Assembly: GCA_028015205.1 (NCBI GenBank) | Contig: CM051519.1 | Span: 38,235,979 to 38,299,978, forward strand | Origin: Mytilisepta virgata | Lineage: Eukaryota > Mollusca > Bivalvia > Mytilida > Mytilidae | DNA: 64,000 bases | Reading direction: 5' to 3' | Shown: positions 53,570 to 64,000 of the stretch, piece by piece | Layout of the letters: each line of letters begins with the position of its first letter | Numbering within the stretch: the first letter of the stretch is position 1 | Notes under the pieces: model-generated | What the model saw: the letters and a program-made list of their open reading frames with translations, nothing else | Database searches by the model: none | What the model was told of the DNA's origin: nothing | Program-made: the position numbers and the translations under genes

Positions 53570-53639
53570 TTAACCAAGGGTTAAATTATTTCGAAACACC
53601 ACTACTTTTAATTTGTGATTCCATTAAACCCTTGGTTAA
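53570..53639. repeat. Small inverted repeat
   Basis: TTAACCAAGGGTTAA pairs with TTAAACCCTTGGTTAA over a 40-base spacer. It may be a remnant of a miniature element. Confidence 0.5.
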
Positions 53640-53705
53640 AAAAGTTTAAAAAAAACGGGCACAGGAAATTTATCGACCTCTGTCAAACAGTAAAATTATT
53701 TTTGC

Positions 53706-54167
53706 TCAAATAAAAGTAAATGTACAAATGAACCGACAACGATAAGCTTTCCAACCATCCGTATTTATGTGATAACAAACCTTGTCTGATTTTTTTTCCA
53801 GTGGTTGTTGTCTCTTTGGTACAATTTTTGGAAAAACATGTTCCACTTTCTTGGAGGTTCCAACTATCATCGTAGAAAAACTATAAGCTTTCCAATCATC
53901 CGTATTTATATGATAGCAAATCTTGTCTGATTTTTTCTCCAGTGGTTGTTGTCTCCTTGGTATAATTTTTGGAAAAACATGTTTTACTTTTTTGGAGGTT
54001 CCAACTATCATCGTAGACGTTCCATGCAAATCTGACGGCAAGGCGACGATAGTGACGTTTTTGAAGTTACATGGTATTAATGATTTGCATTGTTGACAGA
54101 ATGATGTAATAATAATAATAATAAATACTTTATTTAAGGTGACAGGTACGTAAATGGATAATCTCAC
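53706..54167 (-). CDS. Minus-strand open frame with an in-frame 47-codon duplication
   Basis: The frame contains two copies 141 bases apart of MIVGTSKKVKHVFPKIIPRR then QQPLEKKSDKICYHINTD.WKAY. They differ by a few mostly conservative residues (K/E, I/V, R/K). In the downstream copy DK is followed by a GTTTGT donor, which would define an 83-nt exon 53781-53863; the upstream copy has ATTTGC and so lacks that donor. It may be a duplicated exon of the gene that ends at 42081. The part before CKSLIPCNFKNVTIV is probably not coding. Confidence 0.4.
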   Translation of the reverse strand: MRLSIYVPVTLNKVFIIIIITSFCQQCKSLIPCNFKNVTIVALPSDLHGTSTMIVGTSKKVKHVFPKIIPRRQQPLEKKSDKICYHINTDDWKAYSFSTMIVGTSKKVEHVFPKIVPKRQQPLEKKSDKVCYHINTDGWKAYRCRFICTFTFI

Positions 54168-56292
54168 GGAATTTTATGAAATTTTGCATACAACTAGAGC
54201 ATGAGGAACTGCGCATGAACATCGAAAAAATGATATATATATAACTTTTACACTTTCTGAGATATAGCAAATTAAATATCCGGCAAATAGTAGTACAAAT
54301 ATATATAATACACGTAAATATCGTAAAAAAGTTCAGCAATTTTGACTACAAATTAACATTTCTCGAAATCCTGTCCTACGAATTTTCTTTAAAAATGATA
54401 TGTTTTTGCTACTGGAATTTCCGTTTTATCTATAATACTAAATTTACGAATTAGCCGAATAGGCGGCAAAACGCGTGGTTCAAAATAAACGATGTATGGT
54501 TCAGATTATAAAGGTTATTATCGGATTTGACAATCTGCATTTATAAATTTAAACTGCAGTTTTGTTTATGTGCAAATGGAATTTGTATCCACTTATCCGA
54601 TATGAATTCTCCCAACATATCCCTAAGAAGGTTCTCGAATGCATACTTTTAACACGTTGATTTAAATAAACAAGTATGCACATATTTTAAATGTAATATT
54701 ATTTTTGTTTGAAATTACGGAAGAAGAATAAAACAAATTAAAAAAATTCTCCTTCAAGTGGGATGTTTCCGCTTCATGTATTCAGGATTGTTTTTCTACA
54801 ATCACGCAATTTCTCCTAACTATAAAGGTTATGAACTTTGAAGATTATGAAGAAGTAAGGTAAAGTTCAGAGAAATTCCTAACTTAGTTGTTTTTTGGAT
54901 TGCTCGGATGTTTACCTTGCACAAAGTGATAATACCAACCATTATCTATTTTTACATTATTTGTCATGTGACCTGTCTAAATATATCTCTACCATACAAT
55001 TTCCTAGATAAAAATATTTTTAACAAATGGTAATCTTTAGCATTAATGACGAAATTTATCTCGGACATCTTTATAAACGTGGACAGCACACGCAGCCACA
55101 CACTAAAAATGCTTTTATCGTCTGATTATTGGATATATTTGTGAAATTAATCCTCGCTTGCCCTGTCCATGACGACAATGAAACAATTGGAACAATTATT
55201 TTCCAAAAATATGCTCTACCTTACTCACGGCATCTTTTGAAAAATTCATCCGTCTCTAAAGAAATGTTTACATCTACAATTTAATTTTCATATCTATTCT
55301 GAAGGAAAAGGGGTAATGCATTATGAAGTGTGTATTTAATGACAGCTTTTCATCAAGTTCCAGTTCAGAATTAATTGTAACAATAAAAATATTGACAATT
55401 TATGTGGTTGTGTTTTCATCATAGATTTTGACTTTGAGGGAACCTTAAGGTTCATTTTGGTAATTCTACGTGGCACACAGTCTACTTCATCAGTGGATAC
55501 ATCTTCGGTAGTAACGAACAGCCATATGACAATTGGGTCACGTTGACCTAAATTTCACGCTTCATTGACTTTGGTTAAAGTTTGCATGACCATCCATTGC
55601 TGGAATACTACAGTATATATAGACATGAAACTATAGTTGATACTACCTACTTGACAGGAAACTTTATAGGAAGCCTGCCACAACATCCATATTGAGTTCC
55701 ATGAATGACATGCCCGTAATAACTTTTTAAAGTCAATATGGCCACCAAAAAAAATGCTTATTTTCCCGCGCTCGCGCGGGTTCAATGTCTAGTTGATATA
55801 AAATTTATAGGGGTCACCGAATTCGTTTTTTGAGTATGGATAGTTGAATCTGCTGTACAGAGTGGAAAAAGCGCTGAAAAGGCAAAAATAATCGTGACGT
55901 CGTGGCTTTAAATCTTATTTTTCGACCTTTTTAGGTATTGCACAGACACTTGGATGATTTATACTGCAAAAACGAATTCGGTGACCCCCTATAGCTTTCA
56001 TATCAATAAAAAGGAAATTTTAGTGGCAATAACATATCAATTTTAAAGAAAATTCGTAGGATACGTTCTTGAGAAAAGGCAATTTAAAGTAAAATTTTTC
56101 AATATTTTTGCGATATTTACGTGCATCCCATACATTTGTACATGTACTTCTTTCTACAGAATATTCAATTTGCTATATATCCGAAAGTATAAAAGTTACT
56201 TATATATTTTTTCGATATTCATATGCAATTCCACATGCTCTAATTGCTTGCAAAATTTCATAAAAATCCGTCAGATAGCCCATTTCCGTACC
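54135..56292. mobile_element. 2.2 kb structure bounded by about 270-bp inverted repeats
   Basis: The left arm (54135 to about 54415) starts TAAGGTGACAGGTACGTAAA. The right arm (about 56020 to 56292) is its inverted copy, ending TTTCCGTACCTGTTACCTTA. Matching blocks include GAATTTTATGAAATTTTGCA, ACGTAAATATCG and TCCTACGAATTTTCTTTAAA. Identity is roughly 75-80% by eye. The interior has no coding signal, and a smaller hairpin is nested at 55806-55993. Confidence 0.75.
55806..55993. mobile_element. Nested 188-bp hairpin element
   Basis: TATAGGGGTCACCGAATTCG then TTTTT at left pairs with AAAAACGAATTCGGTGACCC then CCTATA at right. It has a CGTGACGTCGTGG core and no open frame. Confidence 0.8.
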
Positions 56293-56500
56293 TGTTACCT
56301 TAAAGAGGGTAACAACATTTAGTATACAATACCAATCTCCCCTATGGCCCTCGATACAACAAATTAACTCAGTATTAAATAATAACAACATAAATATGAA
56401 ATATCTTATATACACAACAAATTATAATTAGTCTATACAATTACGTTATGTACAAGTAAATTTCTTCTTGGTTAAAATAAGAACAAATACATTTACATTT

Positions 56501-57002
56501 TTAACTACATGTATTTTGCTTTATGAAAAGGTGTTCAGAGATCCTTCGCTGAAATATTTCAACATTATTTGCATTTTTTATTGGCAAAGGAGTATTAGTC
56601 CATGATATTGTGCCTGTATAGTGAAATGTTTTCTTCATAAAATTTGTGTTTGGTCTTGGTACAAAAAGAAAACCAGATTTTGTCGAGCGCAATGAATACT
56701 GCTGGTTTGTATTAGATTTGAACATATCGCAAAGATAATCAGGAGCAATATTATTTATGGATTTATACATTAATACATATTTATGGTACAAAATTCTGTT
56801 TTCGTCAGATAGCCATCCCAACTCTTTAAAGAGAGGTTTAGATGGTTCATCAAACTTGGTATTCATTATTACACGAGCAGCTCTTTTTTTGAGTTTTTTA
56901 TCAGTGTTTCCTTTGGGGGTTTCATTCCATATATTAGTACAACAGTAGTCAAACAGTGGAAGGATGTAACCATTATAAAATAAACATAACCCTTCTTTTG
57001 GA
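56501..57002 (-). pseudogene. 5'-truncated non-LTR retrotransposon, C-terminal RT region
   Basis: Minus-strand frame KEGLCLFYNGYILPLFDYCC, TNIWNETPKGNTDKKLKKRA, ARVIMNTKFDEPSKPLFKEL and GWLSDENRILYHKYVLMYKS continues to a stop at 56501. This is the typical post-catalytic end of jockey/CR1-like reverse transcriptases (ILP.LDYC...W, QKRAAR, LGWL...R). The catalytic box itself is missing. The 3' end lies next to the inverted-repeat structure ending at 56292. Confidence 0.75.
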
Positions 57003-58242
57003 ATATATATATTGTTTAATTACTTTGTTTTCAAATGCATCCTGAGTGTTTTTTTTTGTAAATGTGGTTGTAAAAAAGACCCGTTTCAATGTCGTTCAAA
57101 TTAAGCCGCGAAAAAAAATCCAGCAACAAACACAGCGGCATTCCAAAAATACCACACAATCTTATATGAACTTCAAGACCACCAGGTTTCATGTGTGATT
57201 ATTTTCTAGCTGTTTTGTATCTCGCACCTCAAAATTTGACGAATCATCAAAATGGACCAGATATAGCTGAAATGAAAAAAAGTCTTCTTAGTTTCTTACA
57301 TTCTTTCTGGAGATCACAAATGTTTTCGCAGTGATTATGTTAGTCTAATTTGCATATAGGATTCATTTTCATGTCATTACTATTCCTCTCTCCACTGCAC
57401 TTGTTTATTACGTTACAGTCGAGCCGCCAAGTCAATAATGGCATCGATTTTATTTACAAAGTCACGTGACTTTCCATTTGAAAATGGGTAATTTTTCGTA
57501 AGGTACTGCCGGTTTTTAAGACCATACAGTATGTATTGTTCGAGTGAGTTTTTTTTAGAATGATTTATACGATTTCTAAGAGTATTTTCTTTTTATATGA
57601 CATTAAAAAGATATTTTCAGCTTGCTTTTCCTTCAAAATTTGGCAATGATGCCGACGATTTCATCATCGTTGGTCAGATAAAGGAGAGTTTCTTAAATAT
57701 CAGATCTCGGGACGGGGAATTTTTTTTTTAATGAGAACTTTTTTGACGAACTTTCAATGGTTTTTTCTCAAAACCGAGTGAAACGCAATTCGAGCGAGCT
57801 TTTTCTGAAAAATTAAAACAAATAAATAAATAATCTTTATTTAAAGACAATTGCCTCATAAGCCTAAACTAGCCGAAGGTCCTCGGAATATGAAATGTAC
57901 AAACATTAATATGTATACAAACAAAAATTATACAATTATATTTACTTAAAAAGAACTCAAAACATTTCTGTTTGAAGAAAGGGGGATATTATCAACGTTG
58001 ATGCATGGATGAATTATTGTTTAACGTCCAGTGGCAACCAGGTGCATATCAGGACGAGAAGAGGCTGTTAAGATAATATAAGATAATATTTATTGATATA
58101 AAATCCAACACATGATTGTAATCTCCAACAAAACAAATTCAGACAAACATTGATAAAACAAACATTTCAATGAATTCAATACAATTGTTCAAATGCAGAT
58201 ATATCACGACTGAGAGGTGTTTTATGATAATGAATATGATCC
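57003..58242. other. Intergenic sequence, no gene recognised
   Basis: AT-rich, with a short AAATA microsatellite near 57820. No coding or RNA signal. Confidence 0.45.
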
Positions 58243-58512
58243 CTGCTTTGTACTAGACCGACACGCTAAGTCGGATTTTCAATGTGCTAGCTCACGAGGT
58301 AACTGCCCGCAGGATGACATATCACCTCACTCGGACACATTATACTGACTCCGAGCCGACCAGTCTTTGCCCCTACTCCTACAGGCCGTGTGCTTGGTGG
58401 AGAAGCAGCAAATACCAATTTTAATATCTTTGGTTTGACCCGGCCTTGGATCGTGCACGCGACCTTCCGCACTCGGGGCGAGCACGCAACCACGAGACCA
58501 CCGAGGCGGTCT
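58243..58512 (-). mobile_element. tRNA-derived SINE, second family
   Basis: On the minus strand: GACCGCCTCGGTGGTCTCGT (A box region), GCTCGCCCCGAGTGCGGAAG, then GTGCACGATCCAAGGCCGGG (degenerate B box). The body has TTTGCTGCTTCTCCACCAAG, AAGACTGGTCGGCTCGGAGT and AATCCGACTTAGCGTGTCGG. I recognise this as a common bivalve SINE. The open frames across it are artefacts. Confidence 0.8.
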
Positions 58513-58529
58513 ATCAACGTTGAAGTTGT

Positions 58530-61466
58530 CAATAAAATGTAAACAAAGATGGTATGACGGCAATAAACGATCGAAAAAGGAAATAGAAATAAATTTCACG
58601 CTTTATTAAAAACCAATATTTATGAATATATAACGTACCAGCGATAAAAAAAAGGGGGGTGGCCAGGTGGGTGCTTCTACTTGCTCCTATCAATTTCTTG
58701 TGGAGAGGTTCAGATTTTTTTTGTTGAAGGATAAACTGTGTTTTGTCCTTGTGCACAAATGAATTTAAGATTATTTTCCATAGAAATATAACATACTGAA
58801 AGCCTGAGGAGTTCCTGACTGCTGATGAACTGCCATACATTTGAGTAGTTATTTTTTTTCTTAAAAAAATACGACTAAATATTTTTTTCATCTTAATTAA
58901 GAAAAAAATCACATGCTCCTACTTCTACTTAAATGGTTTGTGCCTTAAACAAAACTTAAGCAAAACTATCCGAGGCTTGAGAACCCCCAAAAATCGATTT
59001 CCTTTAATAAATAAAATGGACCATGTCAGTCAAACTGTGTCATACCTTTTTGTCTGTGTGTTTCGTTTTGTTATTACTATTATTATTGTTGTTATTTCTG
59101 TTTTTCAGGTACCTGTGCTCATGAATTGTGAATTTTGTGCATACGTCAAATGTACGTGCACGATCATATTGAATTTATTTGTGAAATATCTTTGATTTTG
59201 CAAACGAACCTTTGTTAAAGTCTTGGCTAAATAAAACGTCCTCGTTGCAGCTATTTTTCTTGCTCTTGATGTAAGTTTATGATAGATCTTCCTCATCACT
59301 CACCATCCCCTTCAAATATACAAAAAATGGTTAGGGTACGACAATTCGTTCTGTTTCAACTTCTGTGTCATTTTTAGGTGATGCCGGGGAAAATTATTTT
59401 GAATATAACTTTCAGTTACCTTTAAATGAACAAAAATATTTCATACTTTTTATTTTAGTACTATATTAATTTTTATTTTATTCATTCATTTTTTTGTTCT
59501 CACTTTTAAAAATAAGAACTCGCTTTTGTTAATATTATTCCTCCAAAAGATATATAGTCATTACAATTTGACTGAACGGTCCTATCAACATCATTTTGGG
59601 TGGTTCTTTAGTCTTCTATCGATATTTTGGAGTTCGATTTTTAAAGCTGTAATTTGCATATAGTAATATTCAATAAGTTTGAATTCAATTTGTATCCGCT
59701 TGCTAAATTCAACTGCTTCAGTATAGTCAAATCAAATTTCTACTGCTTTTTTGTATTTTGGGATATAGTTTTATTATACAAATATTTGTATATTGGGAGA
59801 TATGAGTAGCTGTGGTCAGTTTTATTTGGTCTAAAATCATTTCAAGTTCGCAAACAACAGTTAAACGTTATCCACGATTACCTATTGCAACAATTGTTAT
59901 TGACCGTAATGGAGAGTATATTGCGTTTACAGGAGGTATATAAAAAGAAAGTCACATTTATTTTAAAGTATGAAATTGTATTAGCATATCATCCATTATA
60001 TTGAAAATAGAACGTTTTTTGTTATATTGTTTTTACCTTTTTTTTACTGTAATACTGTAATAATGATACTGTAATAATAATAATTTCACTTTTAGGATAA
60101 GACGAATAGACCCCATTTCAATGATACAATATAAAATTTCTAATACTTATTTTTCAAAAGGATAATGGAGTCACCAGTAATACTTTAAAAAAATCTTGCG
60201 TAAATGTTATCTCTAAAAACCATATTTGCTGGTCTGAAAACATATCTGTAACGAAGAGATATACGTGTATTATAAAATTATATTATAAATTATTTCAATG
60301 TTACAATGGTCCATTTTGGAATATATTTTTTTTTAAGTTTGTTATAAAGAATTATCTTAGTTAAAAGTTACGACATTGCTTTAAAAATTCTTGCATAAAT
60401 TATATTTATAATATTCTATACTGTAAATCTAAATATAATTTGTTTGTACGAAATCTACTTTGATTCTTGATTATGGTGGCCTGAATCCGAATCCACCATT
60501 TTTCTTATACAGTATATATGCTTTGTTTTTGTATAGTAAACTAAAAAAACATTATAAAATGTGTTAACAAAATCTGCAACCATTAGTTAAAAGCCGAACA
60601 AAACCAACAAACATGAATGTACTGCATAAGATTGAGCATGTTTATTCCATAATTGTTAGTACAGTCGGTATATATATTGCATAATAAACATTATATATTG
60701 CAGCATAGTTAGTATACATTTTTATATTACATTGTAAAGTGAATCTATTTCACACAAGATTAAACAAAATTACATATACAGTTACATTAACTATAAACAT
60801 TAGAATACGACGATTGTTACATATTGTAAACTGACAATTCTAAAATAAATTATCATGTTTATATAAATACGGTTTGACATTTGAAAAATACCCTATGCAA
60901 TGAGATTTTATCCCTAATAAAATATTGTTACAGCTTTGCCGCGAATATTGGAAACTATGATATTTTATGTTTAAATTTTTATTCTGGATTAATTGTTATT
61001 GAAATTAATTATATTGAAAATATTCCTTTATTGAAATTATAAATTATTTGTGTTTGGACGAAATAACATGTAGTGGGATTTAATTTATTGTGTGACATTT
61101 TTTTTTATTATTGCCATGAAGGACACTCAGGACCGAAACCATTTTGCTTCACATGAAAGACAATAACTGTACTCGTAGCAAAAATGTTTTTGGTTCTTAA
61201 CGTAATTGAACAACTGTCTTAAAGACCACAAAATGACAATTCGTTTGTTAAAACTGTCTCCCAGAGTGATTTTAGTTATGGAAAGCTACGTGGTGGTAGA
61301 TTTTGAAAGGGCCTACAAAACTATGATATTATAATATCAATTCTTTGACTATCAATTTTACGCCAGATCCAGCGAAAAACCAGCAGTTTTGGTACGGTAG
61401 TACCTTGGTTTTGAATTACAAAACAAATTATGCATAACAACCAAATAATTAAAATATTTTACATAC
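58530..61466. other. Long stretch without recognised features
   Basis: AT-rich. Short open frames at 58529-58912 and 58938-59299 show no family signal or splice logic. It is probably intergenic, or intron of the minus-strand EGF gene. Confidence 0.45.
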
Positions 61467-61607
61467 CACTTCTATTACAATAAAGTCCCAATTTTCCGGG
61501 TTTACATCCCCAAACACAGGTACCGTTTCCAGGGTAACAGTGTTGATTTATACAGTTTTCAGGACATGGCATATTACAGTTTGGTCCCCAGAACGACTTC
61601 CAACAAC
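61467..61607 (-). CDS. Single EGF-like domain exon (multi-EGF or scavenger-receptor-type protein)
   Basis: On the minus strand, TTGCAG precedes a 141-nt exon encoding CWKSFWGPNCNMPCPENCIN then QHCYPGNGTCVWGCKPGKLG, LYCNRS, followed by GTATGT. Eight cysteines in the pattern FxGxNCxxxCPxNCxNxxC, PGNGTCxxGCxPGxxGxxC are typical of MEGF10/SCARF-like laminin-type EGF repeats, which are abundant in bivalves. The exon is symmetric: one base carried in and one base carried out. Neighbouring exons are not visible, so the rest of the gene lies to the right, beyond the window, or far to the left. Confidence 0.75.
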
Positions 61608-61619
61608 CTGCAAAAAAAT

Positions 61620-63415
61620 GAAGATATTTGTTTTACTCTTTTTTTGTAAATTCTTAAAATTTGTCTTTTGGATTGCAGTCATCACTTAAGTTGCTATAGT
61701 ATCTTTGTACTGGTGTGAATTTACTATTATAAAATTATTTTTTTCAATAAGTGAGTAGTATATCTCTCCTGCATACTTTTATTTCTATTTTAGGATCTGA
61801 ATTAGCGCTATAAAATTCGGTTTTACTGTTTCCAGTATTTTCGGCCTCTGAGCACTGCTGGTCAGTCTGTTGTGGTCTCACTTTCGATCAAAAGTAAATA
61901 TCACAGCGGTGGATGTTTTAAAATAGTGGTCTAATCAAGGAGTTTATAATGCACCCACCTAACTCAGACCTCTCGAAGTATAAATTTTACCTTTTTGACA
62001 CGAATGCTGAAAAATCCATATTTTCACGGTTGATCAGTCATGAGTCCATTAACTAAGACACATTTTTTTACAATAAAGGTCAAATTATTGTACTTTTACC
62101 ATCCTTTGTCAAGCAGGCTTCAACAAAACGATCATGGCCAAATTGCGGATAAAAAGTTAAACCCGATTGACTAAATTGTGTTCTCACCATTTCGTTTCTT
62201 AGGTTTTGTACACCTTATAGGAATATTTTTTAAAAATATTTTGATTATATGATATATGGCACAAAGACTAACAGAATAAAATCATAACCACAATGCAAAG
62301 CAAAAATAAATGTGATTCCATGCAGTTACATCAAGATAAAAAAGAGGGTAGGTAGGTCGGTACGTAGGTAGGAGTTTTTATTCTATAACTTTTTTTAACA
62401 TTGAATGTGTGGTATAGGGCTTCTGACTTTTAACATTGCATATTGAAAAATATCCCCCCCAAAAAAATTTTCAGGAAAGGTGCCAAAAAATATGGCAAGC
62501 AGGGTGACTGGAACCACACATAATTTTTAATCGGCCTAAGTAGTGAGGTGAAAATAGATGTAAACGTTATTGTTGTATAGAAGCTGGACGTAACAATATA
62601 CAATTACGGCCCTCTGAGGAGGGAGATAGGTCAACCCTGTTGAAGGGTTATTTCCCCGAAAGATTTGTTTGCCATTGCGCTTTTTAAAATTGTTATAAGT
62701 GATGGGTTATTCACCTGCGGGGAATAACAAGGTTATTCATCGGACAAATGAATTTTGTCGAGGTTATTCCCCGGCACCACCGATTATAATGAAATATCTG
62801 AATTATTCTATGTCATGTGATCATTTATTAGCCAATAGATTTATTTAATTATACTGTAAGGTATAATAATAATAAAAGCATACCCGTGTTACTGTAAAAT
62901 TGTGAAGGTAAATTCCATGATTCCTATTTAGATACATATGTTGTGCATACACAATTATACCAGTGACACTGTTATAAATATGTGGCAAATACATTCAAAG
63001 GCTTCCGGGACATATTAATTAAATTATATCTGCATTCTTGCAAGTATTTTACAAACATACAAAAACAAAACAAAATGAAACACGGCAGCCACGCTGCATC
63101 TCCATGCGCTACTGTTGTGTTAATCACAAAATTAAATGCTACGAGTTAACCAAAGGAATATTTCACAAAAGAACAATAACATTTTTTCACTGTTTCACTG
63201 CCATTTCTTCTTTTTTAAATAATTCAGCCAATGCTATGAATGGCAAAACACAAATGACCAAAGAAATTATACTCAGATGTGACAATAACTGTTTTAATGA
63301 ATTGGACAGTTGAGATAGTAGTCATAGTGTTAAATGAAGTTTGACTGATTAGGATATCATACATTGATAATGTAAATACATGTAGTGAACTGTTTTTATG
63401 ATGACATGTGATACT
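61620..63415. other. Intron or intergenic sequence, no gene recognised
   Basis: It includes a short GTAGGTAGGTCGGTACGTAG tract at 62346 and a GGGGAATAAC/GTTATTCCCC inverted pair at 62719-62775. No coding or RNA signal. Confidence 0.45.
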
Positions 63416-63419
63416 ATTT

Positions 63420-64000
63420 AAGAAAAAAGTTACCAAAGTTGGAATATCAATTTGGGAAATTAAATGATTAGCCTGTCTTGTGACATTAATAGTTATTAAT
63501 ATGCATGGTTGCTAGATACATTTCCAAACAATGAAGATCTTAGAGTCTTTCAGAAAATTTACCAAAATTGAAGTTATTATTTTTTTTTGAAATCCAAATA
63601 TTCCATTTAATTTTGGAAATTTAACCATTCCCTATACAGCTGTTACTTTTTTGTAAACAAATATGTATGGTTTCTATGTACTTTTCCAAAAAATTCAGAT
63701 CTTAGAGTCTTTCAGGAAATTAACCAAATTTGGAATTCCATTTTTGGAAATTGAATGGTAACTTTAACTCTAATGATATAAATGGTTATTAATATGCATG
63801 GTTGCTAGATACATTTCCAAAAAATGAAGGTCTTAGAGTCTTTCAGGAAATTTACCAAAGTTGGAATTTATTTTTTTAAAATCAAAATATTCCATTCAAC
63901 ATCTATTATTCTGCTAGTGTCTGATAGTATGGTTGATTGGTAATTTTCAAAAATTAATAAGTCTGAGAGTCTTTCAGGAAATTTACCAAAGTTGGAATTT
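63420..64000 (+). repeat. Degenerate tandem repeat running off the window
   Basis: Units with ATGCATGGTTGCTAGATACA, CTTAGAGTCTTTCAGGAAAT and TTACCAAAGTTGGAATT recur at irregular spacings of about 130-165 (CTTAGAGTC at about 63539, 63702, 63833; CTGAGAGTC at 63963). At least four units are seen. Confidence 0.8.

Overview
The window is animal genomic DNA: AT-rich, with small exons split by GT-AG introns, and full of interspersed repeats. Several repeats match ones I associate with bivalve molluscs, especially marine mussels (Mytilus-like), so I place it there. That is an inference from repeat recognition, not a database result.

Bases 1-38,900 are one + strand gene entering from the left and ending at a stop at 38,794 with an AATAAA at 38,869. 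By hand I traced 38 exons whose splice phases all join. They encode ectonucleotide pyrophosphatase/phosphodiesterase (ENPP) sequence. The unusual point is that the ENPP body (catalytic phosphodiesterase domain plus nuclease-like domain) is repeated head to tail in one reading frame. Module A is seen only from late in its nuclease-like domain (4 exons). Module B (17 exons, 695 codons) and module C (17 exons, 703 codons plus stop) are complete. No somatomedin-B domain, start or stop codon lies between modules. B and C keep every zinc ligand and the threonine nucleophile, and both have the insertion loop typical of ENPP1/ENPP3 and absent from autotaxin.

The introns hold most of the other structure. 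The intron after the sixteenth exon of each module is repeat-rich: a duplicated splice donor in A, an array of about 20 copies of the exon end plus donor in B, and a 1.9 kb fold-back element with a nested transposon-like insertion in C. Other introns hold a recent 458-bp duplication with a 32-bp minisatellite, an inverted-repeat-bounded telomere-like CCCTAA tract, and several MITE-like elements.

Bases 39,000-64,000 are gene-poor. They hold a tRNA-derived SINE with a perfect 12-bp target duplication, two other SINE copies, two decayed non-LTR retrotransposon pieces, a 2 kb array of about 146-bp repeats, other tandem-repeat elements, and a 2.2 kb inverted-repeat structure. Gene evidence there is limited to an RRM-like terminal exon on the minus strand (42,081-42,438), possible upstream minus-strand exons (52.3-54.2 kb), a frameshifted DEDDy 3'-5' exonuclease fragment on the plus strand (48.0-48.6 kb), and one EGF-like exon on the minus strand (61,467-61,607).
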